Assembly (NCBI GenBank): GCA_003153055.1
Contig: PMBV01000550.1
Span: forward strand, 1 to 6,915
Source: Myxococcales bacterium
GTDB lineage: Bacteria > Myxococcota > Myxococcia > Myxococcales > Myxococcaceae
Length of the DNA: 6,915 nucleotides
Direction: 5' to 3'
Both the position numbers and the translations under genes were made by a program. Below are positions 5,441-6,915 of the stretch, one piece after another. Position 1 is the first letter of the stretch, and each line of letters begins with the position of its first letter. The notes below the pieces were generated by a model that saw nothing but the letters and a program-made list of their open reading frames with translations, ran no database searches and was not told the DNA's origin.

Positions 5441-6522
5441 CGCGTCGTCCCTCCCCTGGGGGCGAAGCCCATCCATTCCAGGATTCCAGCTGGCATCTTC
5501 TCAGCGGCGTACACCGCGTCAGCGGCGCCGGCGGCCACCACCGCGCCGGGCATGCCCCACACCACCGAACTGGCCTCGTCTTGCACCAACACCGGGTTCG
5601 CCCGGTCCCTCAGCGCCTGTGCGCCCAGGGCTCCATCGGTGCCCATGCCAGTCATCACCACTCCCAGGCAGCTCCCGGCACAGACCTTGGCCACGCTGCG
5701 GAACATCGGGTCGACCGCCGGCTTGCAGAAGTGCTCCGGTGGCGTATCTGATTGGCGGAGAAGCAGCTGCTCGCCCCGGCGCTCGACCAGCATGTGCTTG
5801 CCATTGCCGGCGAGGTAGGCCACCCGGTGCTGCACCACGATGCCGTCGGCCGCCACCGTCACCCGGCGCCCGGACTGTTGCGTGAGGAGCTCGGCCAGGT
5901 AGGGAATGTGGAGCGCAGGCATGTGCTGAGTGATGACGATGGGCACGTCGAACGTGGGCGGGAGCCCCTTGAGGAGCTTGAGCAACACCGGAGGGCCGCC
6001 GGTGGAGGCACCCACCGCCAGGAGCTCATGGCGGTTGGCCGGGTTCAGCCGCTTGCCGACGCCCGAAACGGTCTTGGGGGCGACGGCGGGGAGGTGGCGC
6101 ACCCCGTCGCTGAAGATGCGGCGCAGCTCGGCCTCGAAGCCGGTGATGCTGCGGGAGTCGGGCTTGGTGAGCAGCGCGGCCGCCCCGAGGAACACCGCGT
6201 CGACGCCGGTGCGGGCGCCCTTCTCGCTCCCGGCGGTCACCAGCACGGTGACGACGCGAGGGTAGGCCTGGTGGCACCACTTGAGAAAGTCGAGCCCAGA
6301 CTCTCCGCGCAGCACCACGTCGACCGTCACCGCGTCGATGGTCCCACCCTCGAGCTGGCGCTTGGCGCTGTCGATGGTGGAGCAGGTCGCCGCCACCTCG
6401 AGGCCGATGCGGCCGAGCATGCGAGCGAGCACGGCGCGGAACACCGAGTCGTCGTCGAGCACGACGATTCTCAGTGGCCGTGGGCCACGGGTCGAGGCCG
6501 GCATGAGGGGCGCGAGGGCCAT
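5437..6522 (-). CDS. cheB: Chemotaxis protein-glutamate methylesterase CheB
   Basis: A 361-residue receiver-methylesterase that removes methyl groups from (and may deamidate) chemoreceptors when phosphorylated by CheA. The receiver spans about 17-140 with DDD (23-25), phospho-acceptor Asp68 in VTVDVVLRGESG, Thr96 and Lys120 (LLTKP). After a linker, the esterase domain (about 165-352) shows the catalytic triad: Ser173 in GASTGGP, His200 in ITQHMP and Asp296 in MTGMGTDGA; VDPMFRSVA (270-278) is also conserved. Length matches the family (about 350). The segment after Asp68 departs from the usual EMPxMDG. ATG 6522 begins 3 bp after the mcp stop and is preceded by only GGTGA. ATG 6504 (Met7) is an alternative start without a better ribosome site. 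The stop overlaps the cheA start as ATGA, implying coupled translation. Confidence 0.97.
   Translation of the reverse strand: MALAPLMPASTRGPRPLRIVVLDDDSVFRAVLARMLGRIGLEVAATCSTIDSAKRQLEGGTIDAVTVDVVLRGESGLDFLKWCHQAYPRVVTVLVTAGSEKGARTGVDAVFLGAAALLTKPDSRSITGFEAELRRIFSDGVRHLPAVAPKTVSGVGKRLNPANRHELLAVGASTGGPPVLLKLLKGLPPTFDVPIVITQHMPALHIPYLAELLTQQSGRRVTVAADGIVVQHRVAYLAGNGKHMLVERRGEQLLLRQSDTPPEHFCKPAVDPMFRSVAKVCAGSCLGVVMTGMGTDGALGAQALRDRANPVLVQDEASSVVWGMPGAVVAAGAADAVYAAEKMPAGILEWMGFAPRGGTTR
5449..5454 (-). promoter_or_regulatory. Ribosome binding site of cheA
   Basis: GGAGGG on the minus strand inside the last codons of cheB; its GGAGG core ends nine bases before ATG 5440. It supports a start at MSSKPLSEDD rather than at the in-frame ATG 12 codons upstream (5476). 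Confidence 0.7.
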
Positions 6523-6525
6523 GAT

Positions 6526-6915
6526 TCACCGCTTGAGCGACGTTTCGAGCTCGCTGGAGAGGTCCGACAGGGCCCGGGCGCTGGTCTGCGTCATGGTGGC
6601 GTTCTTCTCGGCCTCCCGCGCCGCGTCGGTCACCCCTGAGATGTTGGACACCACGCTGGAGACGGCCCCGGACACCTCGGTGGCGTTGCGGGCGATCTCC
6701 CGGGTCGTCGAGGCCTGCTCCTCGACCGAGGCCGCGATGGACGAAGCGAAGGTGTCGATCTGCGTCATCACCTTGGCGATCGCGGCCACGAACTCGACGC
6801 TCTTCTGGGTGTCGCCCCGAATGGCCTCGATCTGCTGGCTGATTTCCTCGGTGGCCTTGGAGGTCTCTTTGGCGAGCTCCTTGACCTCGTTGGCGACCAC
6901 CGCGAAGCCCTTGCC
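6526..6915 (-). CDS. Methyl-accepting chemotaxis protein, C-terminal end, cut by the right edge
   Basis: The last 129 residues of a chemoreceptor; the sensor, any membrane segments and HAMP lie beyond the window. The visible part opens with GKGFAVVANEVKELA, which is the conserved sequence just after the hairpin tip where CheA and CheW dock. It then runs as an uninterrupted heptad-like helix, the returning arm of the coiled coil. Residues 62-71, ASVEEQASTT, fit the methylation-site consensus for CheR/CheB substrates with Glu66-Gln67 as the central pair. The protein ends at SELETSLKR without a flexible tail or an NWETF-like pentapeptide. It is the most upstream che gene seen and precedes cheB by 3 bp, so it is likely the cognate receptor of this operon. 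A GTG at 6900 would be a spurious start; the frame is open to the window edge. Confidence 0.95.
   Translation of the reverse strand, partial: GKGFAVVANEVKELAKETSKATEEISQQIEAIRGDTQKSVEFVAAIAKVMTQIDTFASSIAASVEEQASTTREIARNATEVSGAVSSVVSNISGVTDAAREAEKNATMTQTSARALSDLSSELETSLKR

Noticed and set aside
5752..6639. Plus-strand open frame (295 codons) antisense to cheB and the mcp
   Set aside because: CheB catalytic and receiver motifs are intact on the other strand; the plus frame is an antisense shadow.

Overview
The window looks like chromosomal DNA from a high-GC Gram-negative bacterium. A deltaproteobacterial or myxobacterial-type host (Myxococcota) is my best guess. It rests on the GC-rich codon use, a CheA with a long Ala/Pro linker and C-terminal receiver-like domain, and a neighbouring lipoprotein-like gene. 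It is an inference; no rRNA or other taxonomic marker is present.

Layout: bases 1-1049 carry two plus-strand genes of unknown function. The first is cut by the left edge. The second encodes a probable exported or lipid-anchored protein of 218 residues. Their C-terminal segments resemble each other and may be diverged tandem paralogs. A 47-base convergent gap follows.

Bases 1097-6915 form one tightly packed minus-strand chemotaxis (Che) operon, transcribed right to left: mcp (3' end only) - cheB - cheA - cheW - cheY - cheR. Spacings are 3 bp (mcp/cheB), a 4-bp ATGA overlap (cheB/cheA), a 4-bp ATGA overlap (cheA/cheW), 18 bp (cheW/cheY) and an 8-bp overlap (cheY/cheR). The promoter lies beyond the right edge.

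Together the genes make a near-complete signalling circuit. The MCP receptor and CheW coupling protein control the CheA kinase, which would phosphorylate CheY (output) and CheB (demethylation feedback). CheR is the opposing methyltransferase. No CheC, CheX, CheZ or CheD is visible. The unusual component is CheA (910 aa). It has no recognisable P2 domain, which is replaced by an Ala/Pro-rich tether of about 100 residues. It appears to have two tandem CheW-like regulatory domains, and it ends in a receiver-like domain whose phospho-acceptor Asp is replaced by Gly. The visible MCP end lacks a tethering pentapeptide and CheR has a shortened beta-subdomain loop, which together suggest pentapeptide-independent methylation. 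I see no RNA genes, CRISPR arrays, insertion sequences or convincing terminators.
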